This document shows, piece after piece, positions 1 through 12,425 of a DNA stretch of 64,000 nucleotides. The position numbers and the translations under genes were made by a program. This DNA is from Istiophorus platypterus. Lineage: Eukaryota > Chordata > Actinopteri > Istiophoriformes > Istiophoridae. The notes under the pieces are model-generated. The model saw only the letters and a program-made list of their open reading frames with translations. It ran no database searches and had not been told where the DNA came from. The DNA is taken from positions 10,120,575 to 10,184,574 of the forward strand of contig CM029122.1 in the NCBI GenBank assembly GCA_016859345.1, in the 5' to 3' direction. Position 1 is the first letter of the stretch. The number at the start of each line of letters is the position of its first letter.

Positions 1-3000
1 AATCAGCATGAGAGGCCTGAGAGACAGGGGAAGAGAGGCACCAAATCTCACTGATATTCTTGAAGACGGTGCCAAATGCTCTGCTCAAGGGCTTGCTATC
101 TATTCTCAACCCGTATGCTCGTATATAAGGGGGTGGGGGTGTCTACAAGCATGCACAAAGAACTGAAAGAAATATTGAATGTTGTTAATATCCCAGGAAG
201 CACAAACCCCACTGAAACAAAAACACTGCTGTCTGGATATATAAATTTTAGGTTTTATTTTGTTTAAACATAGTTAAGTAGATTGTTAATTTGACATTCA
301 AAAAAGACTTATAATAACACTGTATATTAAAGGTGAAAATGCATGCTTAATCCATGTTATTATCAATGCATGAGTCTTGATGATTGAATGCATAAATTAA
401 TTCAGGATATAGCCTGAATTTCTGTTGCTCACCATTAAAAAAATGATTAAGTTACTATGAGACTAGTTACAATTTATGAATCATCAGCTCTTGCATTTAG
501 ACATCATGGGTGATTTTTACTTGAGTTTCATTTTGTTCCCTTATAGAGAGATGTTACAAAAAATAATCATTAATAAATTGTTTTTCGCAACAGTTTTTAT
601 CTCACCTCAGTTTTCATATGCAACCAGATAAGACTTTGTTGATTCTGTCACTATCTCCAGCTAAGTTGTTCTGCAAAGGTCAGTCAAGATGGGGCGGGAA
701 AGTGCCAGGAAGACAACACCACTCAACAAGACAAGAGGTCGTAATCAGTGAGAGCAAAACTATAATCAAACGTAGACCTGTGGCAGAAAGCAGACAAAAC
801 ACGACAAAAGACAATCATGGCAAGGAAGCAAGGAATATGATAAAAATACATCTAAAGTAAAGGCTTTAATCGTACAGGGAGAAAGGGACAAAAGAAAAGC
901 AATGCGGGTGAGAAATTAGATTTAAAAAAGCAGAGTGAAGGCAGCGAGGGAGAGGTGGACAGAGAGAGGAGACAGACGGCAGGATCGAGAAAATAGAGAG
1001 GTGCAGGCTGGTGGTATTTTTAACATGTTCTAATCAGAGCCAGCGCATCAAATGTGGCCTTGTCATGAAAACACCCTCTCAGTTAATCAGAGCGAAGAAA
1101 TGAAGAGAAAAGTTGGTTACTGATGCCAGAACAATACCGTGGACAGCCAGACTCGAATATGCCGCATAAAGAAGAGGATTTGGTGTGTACAGCATACGGA
1201 AATGAGGACAGAATTGGGTAGATTCTCCTCCATACTTAAATCTTTTCCACATGAAAGGTTCTTCCTGTAGACTCGGGGGTTTAATAAGCTAGTGGTGGTG
1301 GGGGGGAGTTGTTTTCACCCCATCTTGTCTTCATTCAACTGGCTCACTCAGCTGAGGAGAGCTGAGCAAGAAAAAGAGGGCGGAGATGAGTTGTGTCTGA
1401 AGGCAAGGCGAGGATGGACTCAGAGAGGATAAAATCAGACTGTCTCCTTGGTGTTTTGCCCGTATTTTGGGAACGTTCTGCTGGGCTGCAGCTAACTCTT
1501 CACCTTATAATCCTGGCTGTCCTATCTGACCACTTTAATGAATCCCAGCAGATTAGTGGAGACAGTCATTCTAATCCAGGGAACACACAACTAAACCTGG
1601 TGCTCTTTTCATTCACCAATCAACTGCAACAAATGGAAAAAGTCTGTCCCACCAGGTAGTGTACCAGCCACTTCATATCACTGCAATTCCCTGGCAGGCT
1701 GTGCATTTAAATTACAGCATTGTTTTGAAAATGCAGCCATGAGAGTTTTGGCCTTTGCCAGTTTTCTGTGACGAATAGATTGTTTCCTGTGCCTTTTTAT
1801 GGCTTTGATAAATATTCATCTTGCTGATGCCTGCATCCTGCTGCAGTGCAGTGTCTTACGGTGCTGAGCTGCGAGGGATATTGATGAGCTGTGGGTCTGA
1901 GGATGCTCAAATCACACAGCAATCAGGCCTCATCAAGGCTCCTGTGGCCAGGCGATCAGTGCAGGCTTAACGCTCGGCTACAGCTCGCGTCCTTTCTTTA
2001 ACAAGGCATGACTTCGCCCAGCCATTAGCCGGATAAAGTCACGCTCAAAATGGTCGCCGTTCGGTGTTTCCCATACTGATGAGATGCAATGTGATGTTTT
2101 TCTAAGCTCTGCTCAAGGGATGGAAAGTCTAATCGAATACAGAGGTGTTCGGTAGCATCCAGCTAGTGGTGGGACAGTGCAGCAGCTTGTGTGCAGTTAC
2201 ACTCTTCCAGCCTGTGAAACCAGACGGGGGTGGGATTGTTGGACTTTAAATGCTTCTTGAGGCGTGGATAGTGGAGGTTATTATCTAAAGAATCCTGACA
2301 GGAATTCAATAAACGGCTTTTGTCCTATGAAATTTCATTCTTCCCATAAGGATCCTTCTGTTTCTGCATCCCCTTTTTCTCTCCCTCCTCTCCATCTATC
2401 CCCCTGCTCCTCTGGGGGGAATGAGTTAAAAGCATAATACTGGGAGTACTTGAGTGCTGAGGATTCCTCTTGAATGCTAAGCAGTCTTATCAAATAGCAT
2501 ACTGCAGCACAGGATCTAAGGTACTGATGGGCAGCGAGGAGCTGAACAGACATCTGACTGCGGTCTGCCTACTTAGTGGCATACATGTTCAATTTAAACG
2601 CAACCTTGAGAGGACCTGGTAATAATTTTGGTGTCAGGATATACAAAACACACTGTATTCATTAGCAAATTAAGTCTGTACTCTGCATTTGAGACAGCAC
2701 TTCAAACAATAGATACAATTTTTTGTTCATAAATCCTTGTTGCTTAAAAATATAAACCCACGTTTAGAAAAAAAAAACATACTGATACTGAATCAAATGA
2801 CAAAATACTGCGAAAATGGTACTTATTTATCTTAAACCACAAGAAATCTAAAGCTCTGCACAGCTTTCAGCAGCTTAACGGTTCAGTGTATTGGTTATCT
2901 GGCTGCGCATGAATTATATGATTAAGTGTGATATCTCTCACAAGCCACGATATAGAACTGTAAACGAGCTTATAAACAAATTAAGTGTGAGCTATCTGCC

Positions 3001-3701
3001 TATAGTGAAATGTAGTGTTCGGTGAGAACAGAGCACCCAGCAATTTAGTGGAGACCAAAAGAGAGCAGAAATGAAGGTCTGACTTAGTTTTCTGCCTCGC
3101 AGCATAAAGGGCATATATGATGTAATTCACGAGCAGTAGTATTCTGATAATTAGGCAGAATTTACATTTCATTTCTCTTCATTCATTTTTTTGAATCACC
3201 ACAACAAATCGAAGATGCAAGAGGCAATTTTGAGGTCTGGAACCAGGCTAGTGCAGAAGAATTCCCTGACATAATTACTTGCAGACTGGAGTGGTAAATG
3301 TATATCTGGCCTTAGTATTTGTGTATTTGTTCGGCAGTTTGTCTGCTCCCTATTGGTTAAAAATCCCATTATGCTATAAACAAATGGTGACTGAGGTTAG
3401 TGCATTTTTTTTTTGTTATTGTTGTTTATCAAAATGGAAAACACCCATGGTGTTTTTGTTTGTTTTTTTTTTACCAAGGATAAAATAAATGTATGCATTA
3501 TTCATGAATAGCAAAAAATGTTTTCGATGCATTAATGCATATTTCTAATTATTTGAAATGCTATGTTTATTGACCAAAATGGATGATAGAATTTTACACA
3601 GTAGATGCATTTAAAGGTAGACTGGTTGATGGCTCCAGTCTGGAGTTGTCTTTGCTCTATAACTGCATCCAGGACTACTCATGTCCTGTATCAGCCTGCA
3701 C
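1..3701. other. Intergenic spacer without a recognised gene
   Basis: AT-rich DNA with many stops in all frames. The open frames present are short, start at arbitrary ATGs and show no domain, conserved motif or paired splice signals. No tRNA-like cloverleaf or long direct repeat was noticed. A gene with very short exons or a noncoding RNA cannot be excluded by eye. Confidence 0.5.
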
Positions 3702-4064
3702 GGTAACACTTTAATTTGACCTCTCATTTAATAAACGGTTCATAAACACCACTATGCAGTCACATGCAACTCTGAGGACATTATTATATTTTATTAATGC
3801 AGCATATGTGTCAGCAATTATAACTTCTCCTGTGAGGATTTATTTTATATCAATACAACAGTATTTTACTATATTTTAATTGATATCTTTTTGTATAGCA
3901 GCTTCCACTTACGGGGGCCTACAGGAGCAGTCATAGGTTTTTACATTTTTAAAAATTTAGATCTACTTACAAATGCATTACAATGTGTTATAAATATTTT
4001 ATTTAATGTTTATGTACTGCAGATAAATGCTAAAGGGGGGGTGTACTGTAAGTGAAGTGTTACC
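3702..4064. mobile_element. MITE-like element with terminal inverted repeats
   Basis: The left end begins GGTAACACTTTAATTTGAC and the right end, read on the minus strand, begins GGTAACACTTCACTTACAG. The first ten bases are identical and the following bases partly match. The roughly 360 bp interior is AT-rich and non-coding. The ends resemble an abundant teleost non-autonomous DNA transposon with GGTAACACTT termini (recalled, not searched). No clear target-site duplication is visible, which suggests age or slightly different true ends. Confidence 0.6.
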
Positions 4065-4656
4065 AAATGAGGATATAAAACAGACAGCATTTCACACGAT
4101 CGCACAGTATATTCATTTTCTCACTCACCATAAAGTGACGGCATCCTGCCCACCTTGTAAAAATTTAATAGCACTAGTTCATCAGCTGCATGTGGTCTGT
4201 TTATTTATTAGACAATGTACTGAAATGCTGCTGGAACAGAAAAACTGACCACTGCAATGGGTAACAAATCCTCAGACCAACAGATCAGCTGAGCTGATGA
4301 AGCCCAGATGCAGTAAATTACTATTCTCTGTCTCAAAACCTTTCCCTCTCACTCAGTTGAATCATTTTTACCCATTTTCCTCAGTCATCGTTTTAGAAAG
4401 CTGTTGTTATTTTTTGGGGGGTGAGGGGGGGGTCTTTCACTGTTACTCAGATAAAACAAGAAATTTTAATGTGTCAACATTACACAGATATCCTCTAATG
4501 GTTGTGGATCACACACACACAAACACACATACACAAAGCATTTCATCTTTTTTAACACTCTTCCCACACTGTTCATATGTGAGCTCAAATAAGCACAGTG
4601 CTGCTATGAGATTCCTAGTAGTTCTGACGGGTTTCTTGTGCAGGAGGATTGGATGC

Positions 4657-4706
4657 TGTGTGTGTGTGTGTGTGTGTTTGCGTGTGTGTGTGTGCACGTG
4701 TGTGTA
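4657..4706. repeat. TG microsatellite, interrupted
   Basis: Nearly continuous TG dinucleotides broken by TTTGCG and CACG. A related CAAACA array follows at about 4860-4895. Confidence 0.9.
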
Positions 4707-6264
4707 GGTGTAGTGGTGAAACCATTTCCACCCTCTGTTTCTGTTGTATTCACACATAACAGCCTTGTCAGTGAATAATACTAAATAAGAGCACAATTCA
4801 GACTGAAGAGAGAAAACAGAGAGCAAACTTTCCTCCTGCTCCCCCTCTCACCCTCACGCACAAACACAAACACAAACACAAACACAAACACAAGCACACA
4901 CAGCAGGACTCTGTGTGTGCTTCCGTATGAAGATTTAATGAAACTGTAGGGGATGTCGTCTGGTGGGGTTTAAATGTTTAAATGTTGCTATTTCTTACTG
5001 CTGCAGCGGGAAGAGAGAGTTTCCTGTGGTAAATCCCTGTGTCAGTGGTCTTCCTCTTGCTCCCTTTGCCACAACAAGTTCCCTGAGGCATAAGTACATC
5101 AATGTTTGTATGATGTAAGCTTTGCATAACCCCAAGAGCTGCTAATGTGGAGGTCTATGGGAGCTGTACAAGTGCAACAAACTGGGAGACAATGGGGCGA
5201 TGCAAGAATATTAACAGAAACAAAGAAACCAAACTCAAAAAATAAAAACTGGCAGAAACAAATACTTTTTTGGGGGCGGGAGGCGTGGGGAAAAATGTTG
5301 TTAAAAATGTAAAAAATGAAAGAAAAAAAAGCCACTTAATACTTGAAGGTGGTGTGTAATGTGTTGTGAGCGTGGTGCCACCTGTTCATAAATGAGTAGC
5401 GCCTGTGGAGGTTTTCAGGAAATGCCTCAACCCATCGGGTCTACCGAGGGTAAGGTTCCGCTGCAGAAGATTTTTTGATGTCAGGCAGCGCAGAAAGTTG
5501 ATGTCGTGGTGGAAACCTGGCTCGAGGCTTGATTTGACGTCTAAAAAAACAGTGGTACTGACACAGATTTCGCGTGACAGCCGCCGCCCACTCGCGCTCA
5601 ACCGCTCTCTCTCTCGCTCTCTCTCTTTCTCTCTCTCACTTATTTTCACACTCTCTCTCCCTCCTCTGTCGCAATCTGACAGATACATGCACATTTACAA
5701 AATGTGATGCAACGGCCCCCCGGAGCTGTAATCCACGGCGGGCATCCATAAAGAAGGCCTGCTAAGATGTTCAGAGGAAACCACATAAAATGGCCATTTC
5801 AGGCAGGACCATTAACAAACCACCAGATCTGGATGTTAGAGGTTTTCTGTATATGTGTGTGTGTTTGTGGGTGCGCTTGTGTGTGTGCGTGTGTGTTGTC
5901 TTGGTTCTCCTTTGGGTACTTCCAGTCACAGACATCCCCTTTCTTTGACTTGACCGCAGCAGCCGACCACAGCAGTAAAGAGCAGTGACTAAAGGTCTCT
6001 CTGTGGACCTCTGTACATCTGTATGCTCATATAACTGCGGTGAAATACAACCAGGATCTCCAGTTGGCCGACTTGCCTGCGTGACGTTTTGTTTCTACTG
6101 ACGTGTTTATATTTACTGAGGAAAATCTCCCACGCTCTGTCCGAAACTGCTCCCTGTTTACTGTACCGTCACTACAGTCCTATAAAAACGAGCTCCAAGA
6201 TTGCCTCATGAACAAATTACTAAAGAAGGCAACAGGTTTTTACACAAGGGACTGTTCGTGATTA

Positions 6265-6350
6265 CAGTCAGTGGTGGAAAGTATCTAATTGCATTTACTC
6301 AAGTACTGTACTGCTGTACTTGTTATTCCAAGTATTCTACGCCATTATCT
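6265..6350. mobile_element. hAT-like MITE fragment (AGTGGTGGAAAGTA end)
   Basis: It carries the string AGTGGTGGAAAGTATCTAAT followed by TTTACTCAAGTACTGTACT. This is the recognisable terminal part of a very abundant teleost repeat rich in CAAGTACT and ACTTAAGT words. Only one end is present, so it is a truncated copy. Family assignment is from memory. Confidence 0.55.
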
Positions 6351-8360
6351 GACACCAACTGTTACTTTGATTTTGCAAATAAAGAATATTTAGTGTCAAC
6401 TTAAAAAATTCAAAACATTGTTTTGCAAAAGTTTTTTAAATGGTCCCCTCATGAATAACAATCTTCATCAATAAGAAGAACAAGGAGTCCCTCAACAGAT
6501 GGTGTGGCCCCCATAGAGCCCTGACCTCAACATCATTACACGAGGAGACAGAAGACACTGAGACAGATTAATTCCACAGAAGAACTGTGTCAAGTTTTGG
6601 GCAAGGCTTCTCTGGAAATGACCAAATTCCACGTACTAAAAATAATGAAGTTGTAAATTATCCTGAGGTGAACAAACAGGAAAGTGCCAGTGAAGTTCTG
6701 CAATTGCAAAACCACGCTGTCCTGTGAACAAGTCTGATCAGGCAAAATATTTGTGTGTGTTAGACCATGGCTGTGCAGCACACAGCCATTTGTGTTATAG
6801 TCTGTATAAGCTCCAACTTAGAAAGCTGCTTTTGTTTTAACCAATCAGTATTAATAATTCATTGCTTTGATTGTTAGCTAACAAAATAAAAACCACCACA
6901 GGAAATGGTAACCTCAGCTATAGCTTGTTTATCAGAGTACAAAGCAAACAGAGTAGGTGTGAGTTTCACAATATGGCTGCAATTTTTTCGGGTAGGATCT
7001 CCATTAAAATTGAATCAATATCATTGTGTTTTACAGTCTATGGAGGGGGTCACTCCGCAGGGTGACACAGGTGTTTTTGGCCGTTTTGTAGTGTTGTCCA
7101 GGTGCATAATGAGAATCACTATACCCTAAACATTGGACAAAATATGTGTAAAACAGAGTTACCATCTGAGGGTTAACCACCACCAAAAAGATCTCTGCAA
7201 AATTCACGTCAGCCGAAGGAAGTGCCCCGATAATTGCCCTATATTTTTTGATTTTTGCATGTTTTGTTTCATTTTAACAACACAGAACTAACTGAACAGT
7301 GAGTGACTGAGTGAATGATTCTGACATCCTACAAATTCAACATGCATCGTAAGTTTGCTATAACCACTGCAGTTCCCATTCACGATACAGTTTTTCCAAA
7401 TAAGTGACAGAGTGCGTGATCGCATTTGCACGTTTTAGAGCTCAGATGGCGTCTCAGTCATTACAGCTTGAGCAAGTTATCAGAAAAGTCTGAGCCAATA
7501 AACGGCAATATCAGCAGATACATAGGATCCACTTAGAGTGACCATTGGAGAAGGTTACGACCATGTGCAAGAGGACATGTCCATTCCTGGCCCCTGATTA
7601 TCTTATGCACAAGCCAGATGCAAACACATCCAAAAAGTATGGTTATCGACACAGGTCAAATCTTTAATTCATGAGGACGGGCACTGAAAACGCATCCTCT
7701 GTAAAAACACATGGAAGTGAACCTGCTAGAAATCAGTGCTTTTAAGGACTTTTAATTTATGGGTACCAAAATAAGGAGGAGGACAAAGGAAGGATAACAA
7801 TGGTGCCACTGTTCACAGACAAATAATGGATAAAGGCTGGCATAGTGTGACTGTCGGCCTATAGCCTGTGCTGGTATGTACACATTCAGTTAGTGCTGTG
7901 TTGCCATCTAGTGGTCGAAAGAAAAACGTTCTCGGGTCGAGGGCATCCGATGTTGTGCATGTCAAAAAAAAAAAAAAAAAAAAAAAAACGCTTTGTAAAA
8001 AGATTAAACAGAATAGAAAAGATTATTAATTTTGAAACAAGGGAATTAAGGTTTCCTTATTCGTTGGATTTGCTGGCAAACCGGGCTTCCACAGACGCCC
8101 AGAGACAATAAAAGAGCGGAAAAAAAGAAAGATTTGATTATGTTTGGCATCATCACCTAATAAAATCTCTCCTCCCCTGCAACCGAACCCCCCCCCCCCA
8201 GCACCTTCACAGCAGCTGTGAAGACAGTAAAAGCAGGATATTACTGCTCCACTCTGACTTGTTTGTCAGTGTGCAGTAATAAGCCACACATTTATTACCT
8301 TGTTTGTACAGTACATTCTCTTTATTAAACACCATTTTTTTTTTTGGTACATAAAAATTG

Positions 8361-8486
8361 TTTGGCCCTTTCCAACATGGAGGAAAAAGAGGCAGAAAAT
8401 TGTGGAAAAATAGGCCGGTTTTTTTGTTTTGTTTTTTTTTGCCTCGAAGTTCCTCCTCTTTCTCCTCCATGTTGGAAAAGGCCAAA
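8361..8486. repeat. 32-nt inverted repeat (hairpin)
   Basis: The left arm at 8361-8392 and the right arm at 8455-8486 are reverse complements at about 30 of 32 positions, both centred on CCAACATGGAGGA. They are separated by 62 bases containing a T-rich tract. As RNA this would fold into a long stem. It could be a foldback transposon, a recent local inverted duplication or a small-RNA precursor; the sequence alone does not decide. Confidence 0.75.
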
Positions 8487-8924
8487 TGGTTGATTTCTGC
8501 AAAGCTATGTGTGTTTACATTCGTGATTCACAGGAGGCATGGCTGAGGCTGAAATTTGTCACAAACCATTTTGGAACAAATTAGGATTTTGACTTAATGA
8601 CATTGCTGGAAGTTAAGGGGTCATTAAACTTATCACAATCGCCCTGCGGAGGACCCGAGTCTCATAGTACTTTTCACTGCACTGCCTCTATTTCACGGCT
8701 TATGTTATGAGTTGCTTTTCAGATTTAGACTTCACCTGCATATGCCGAGCTTATAAAATGTGATTCATTGCTTTACTGTTAACTAACAAGTGGTATAATT
8801 GATTTAACTAATGTTGGTTTCCCATTGAGCAACTCGGTCGATATTAATAAGCAATATTTGGTAATAATGATACACAGTGTTATTGATAATATAACACTCT
8901 GAAAGGAGTTTTGTTTCTGCATAT

Positions 8925-9085
8925 TTAGTACGTTTTACTTTTGATGCTTTCAGTACATTTTGCTACTTTTGTACCATTTTAAATGCAGGTCTACTACTTG
9001 TAATAGAGTTTCTTAGACTGTGGTATTTCTACTTTTCCTTAAGTAAAAGTTCTGAGTACTTCATCCACTACTTTTGTATATCCAA
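8925..9085. mobile_element. hAT-like MITE fragment, opposite end
   Basis: Contains CTACTACTTGTAATAGAGT, CTACTTTTCCTTAAGTAAAAG and TTCATCCACTACTTTTGTA, in the order found at the other terminus of the same teleost repeat family as the 6265-6350 fragment. Non-coding and degenerate. Confidence 0.5.
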
Positions 9086-9212
9086 ACATTGTATTCTTCT
9101 GGGGAGGGTTGTTGATTTCGATTCCCCCTTAGATGTTCTTTCCTCTCTGTGTTCCAATAAAACCAGTAAACTGTGCAGCTTTACATCCAATTTGCTTTTT
9201 TTTTCTCCTTTC

Positions 9213-9218
9213 TTTATT
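9213..9218 (-). promoter_or_regulatory. jam2: Candidate polyadenylation signal of jam2
   Basis: TTTATT on the plus strand reads AATAAA on the minus strand, about 790 bases past the jam2 stop codon. This would give a 3' UTR of roughly 0.8 kb. Inferred from the motif and position only; no transcript data are available. Confidence 0.45.
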
Positions 9219-10009
9219 GATCAAGAAACAGACTCACCAAATATTTCAGTGTCAAAAAATCTTCCAAAGAACCATTCAGTGTGTCCAGACACCTGTTCAT
9301 TTTGACACACAACTGACATCAGTTTAATCTTTGCTTTATACATAGATTTAACAAAGAGCAATTATAACATAGGATCAACACACAGGTATATAAAAATATA
9401 TAAAAAAACGACAAAAAGAAGAATTTATCTCGTAAAAAAAACAACATTTCTATGGGTAAATATCAATTGAAGGCAATAAGAAGGATACAGCCATTTGTGA
9501 CACATTCTATATACAGTATTTTCTTTTATCAGTGTGGATAATAGTTATTTGACTATAGGTGGCACAAGAGAGCCAAGACTTAAACTGTCCTGCTGAAATT
9601 GGCCCCTAAAGTCTGAGGTTTAAAAAAATGTCCAAACACAATATATGTATATATGAAAAAAAAAAGAATAAGATAGTCAATCATATTACAGCATTTGAAA
9701 AAGCTGAGTTGAATCTTTACAGTACTGTGAGTGTCTAGCAGACTCGGACATATGAACCCTCTTCCAAACCGTTAACAAACAAATGCCAGTGTTTAGGAAG
9801 CAGCAAGGTTTTTACAGAAATCTTGCTTAACTCTGGGGGGGTTTTTTGGTATTTGATGATATGTCTGACTTCTGTATCCGTCCAAGGCAGCAATGAGGAG
9901 ACGTCGGAAAGGAGGGCAACAGCTGAGTAGGTTTCCAGTGTGCTGAACAGTAAAGTGTACACTTGAGATTTTTTTTTTTTTTCTTCTCCGGACTGAAAGT
10001 GTTCCACCC

Positions 10010-11069
10010 TCAGATCATGAAGGACTGGGTTTGTTTGTAGTTCTTGAGCTGTAGAGAGCAGAGAGACATACAGTGAACCTTTAATTCTTCAGGGACCAGT
10101 GTTATCAGCGACTTATCAACAGCATTTTAATGGCAACTCCAAATTCGTGGCAAAACAAGACCCGACACGATAACAGCCCCTTTGATCACTTACGTTGCGG
10201 GTGGGAGGAGGAGGAGGTGGAGGAGGAGGAGGGTTGTAGTACTTGGTGCTGAAAGACAAAGGGTGGCAGATCAGTCTGAGCTCATTACCAGTGGATAACA
10301 CATCACCAGAGGAGGAAGAGTCAGACTGGAAAGCGGGACGCTCACCTTTTTGTTTTCTTTTCCTCTGTTCAAAGACACAACAAAAGGGACAAGTCAGTGA
10401 AAAGAGCAGAGTTAATGTTTCCTACCATCACTCCTACTAGACGTTGCACATTTTCCTCATTGCATGTAAGCAGCAATACAATTACACAAGTCAACCGCGG
10501 AGTACTTTTACTTCAGTTGAGTATTACTAATTTGTACTTTTTTCAACTTCTAGTCCACCACATTGCAGGAGGAAACATTATACTTGTTACTGCAACTCAG
10601 TTGTTACAGATTAAGGCTTTCCATACAAAACATATGATCATCTTACAAAACACAATGCACTCATCAAACTACCAAACATATATTGTAAAAATTTGCTCTA
10701 ACACAAACAACTACAACATGAAAAGGCTGCTTAAACAGTATGCATGTGTAACAATAACAAATTTGTTAATTATTAATACAGCATACAATAATAAATAGGG
10801 TTAATTCTTCTAAATAAACACTCTCTCCAGCCCTTCTCTGTGCTTCTCACCCAACTGTAGTTTTTCATTTGAGATGTTTGCATGGATGATTACAATAGAG
10901 TCAAAGGCATAAGCCGAGACTTTTATCAAAAAATAAATAGCTGAAAGATCCTTATTGCAACATTAAATAAGTGTCTGTAATCCTCACAAACAGTTCTAAC
11001 TGTGCTTACTCATGCAGTTGCAACTTGGTGAAAGAACAGAGACACACCTTGAGATATGAGTCAAACACA

Positions 11070-11104
<35 letters not shown>

Positions 11105-12367
11105 CCAAAGAAATATACATTATTCAACAATAATTGACAGCAGTGCACTACTCACTCTTGCAGCAGCCTCGGCGACGGCAGATACACACACAGATGCAGC
11201 AGAGGAGGATGAACATAAGAAAACCTGAAGCACCTGTTATCAAAACCGTCATATTCAAAGGATCTAGATGGAGGGAAGAGAGACTTTTTACATCGGGGTC
11301 TGGTCAGTGGAGCATGACATGTGAACACCTACAAGTAGTTTTACAAAACCCACTTACATTCAGTAACTTTCAGGTGTTGGGCCACACAACTCTTGGGTGC
11401 CCCCACACTGTTGGAGGACTCGCAGCGGTACATCCCTGTGTCTGTTTTGGACACGCTCTTAAACTTCTGCTCCAAGCAGACAAAAAGAATGGTTGAGAGG
11501 GGGAGCGAAGACAGCAACAGCGTATGTGTCAGCACATAAGTCTACGTGTTGTATACGTTTGTCTGTATTGAAAAGCGCGTGTCCTTGCCTGTCTATCTGT
11601 TGCACAGGATGGATTTAAACACTCACCAGTGTGCCCTTGTTTGTGTCGATGCTATATGGAGTGTCTGCTGTGTTCGCCAGAGCCCTGTTGTCTTTGTACC
11701 AGCGGTAGGTGGCGGGAGGCACGCTCAGTTTGTCCTTACACAGAAGCTCCAGGCCTGAGCCGACAAACACAGAGCTCGGCACCTCGCAGGACGGGACATG
11801 GGGAGGCACTGAGGGGGCAGAGAGGAAACAAGTGAGTACATATGAACATACAAGACTACTTCATTTGCCATTTTGTTTTTTTAGAAAGGCAACCCCCCCC
11901 CCCAAAAAAAAAAATACTTGAACACCTTTATTATGAGTGTTGTTGATATATTTTGTTGTTGGTGGATGAAGAGTAGTCTAATTATTTATTTATTGTCTCC
12001 AAGCACAGACTCTAAATTATGTCAAATTGATGCATTCATCTGCTCTTGCATCAAGTCACTCTGGCTTCAGCAATGTCTGAGATGCAATAAGAATAAGAAT
12101 TAGAATAATTTAATTCCTTCTCTGCAAAGACTGAAAAGCTAAAACTGGTGTGTACTGCAGTGCTTTAATGTTTAAAATACCGTAAGCGGACATCTACAAC
12201 ATTATTTTATAATATCTACTGTAGTAATAGAAATAACTGAGAAAGAATCCAGGTAGAAAAAATATTCTCACTGCTGAATTGAATCGCATCTTAAAGTAGG
12301 CACTTGCAATATGGATTAAATCCTCTCTAATTCTGTAGATGTATGCTTAATTTTAGATAGCGAAAAC

Positions 12368-12425
<58 letters not shown>

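Larger units (their letters stand above)
4065..9200. other. Spacer downstream of jam2 with simple repeats and repeat scraps
   Basis: No gene recognised. It holds a pyrimidine tract (about 5605-5665), a TG run (about 5853-5898), a 25-base A run (7964-7988), hAT-like repeat fragments (about 6265-6350 and 8925-9085) and a near-perfect inverted repeat (8361-8486). The 102-codon minus-strand frame near 5386-5694 reads through the low-complexity pyrimidine tract and is not credible as a gene. Confidence 0.5.

Noticed and set aside
4297..4826. Overlapping frames of 136 and 105 codons on opposite strands
   Set aside because: Both run through CA/TG repeats and have no domain, splice context or conserved motif.
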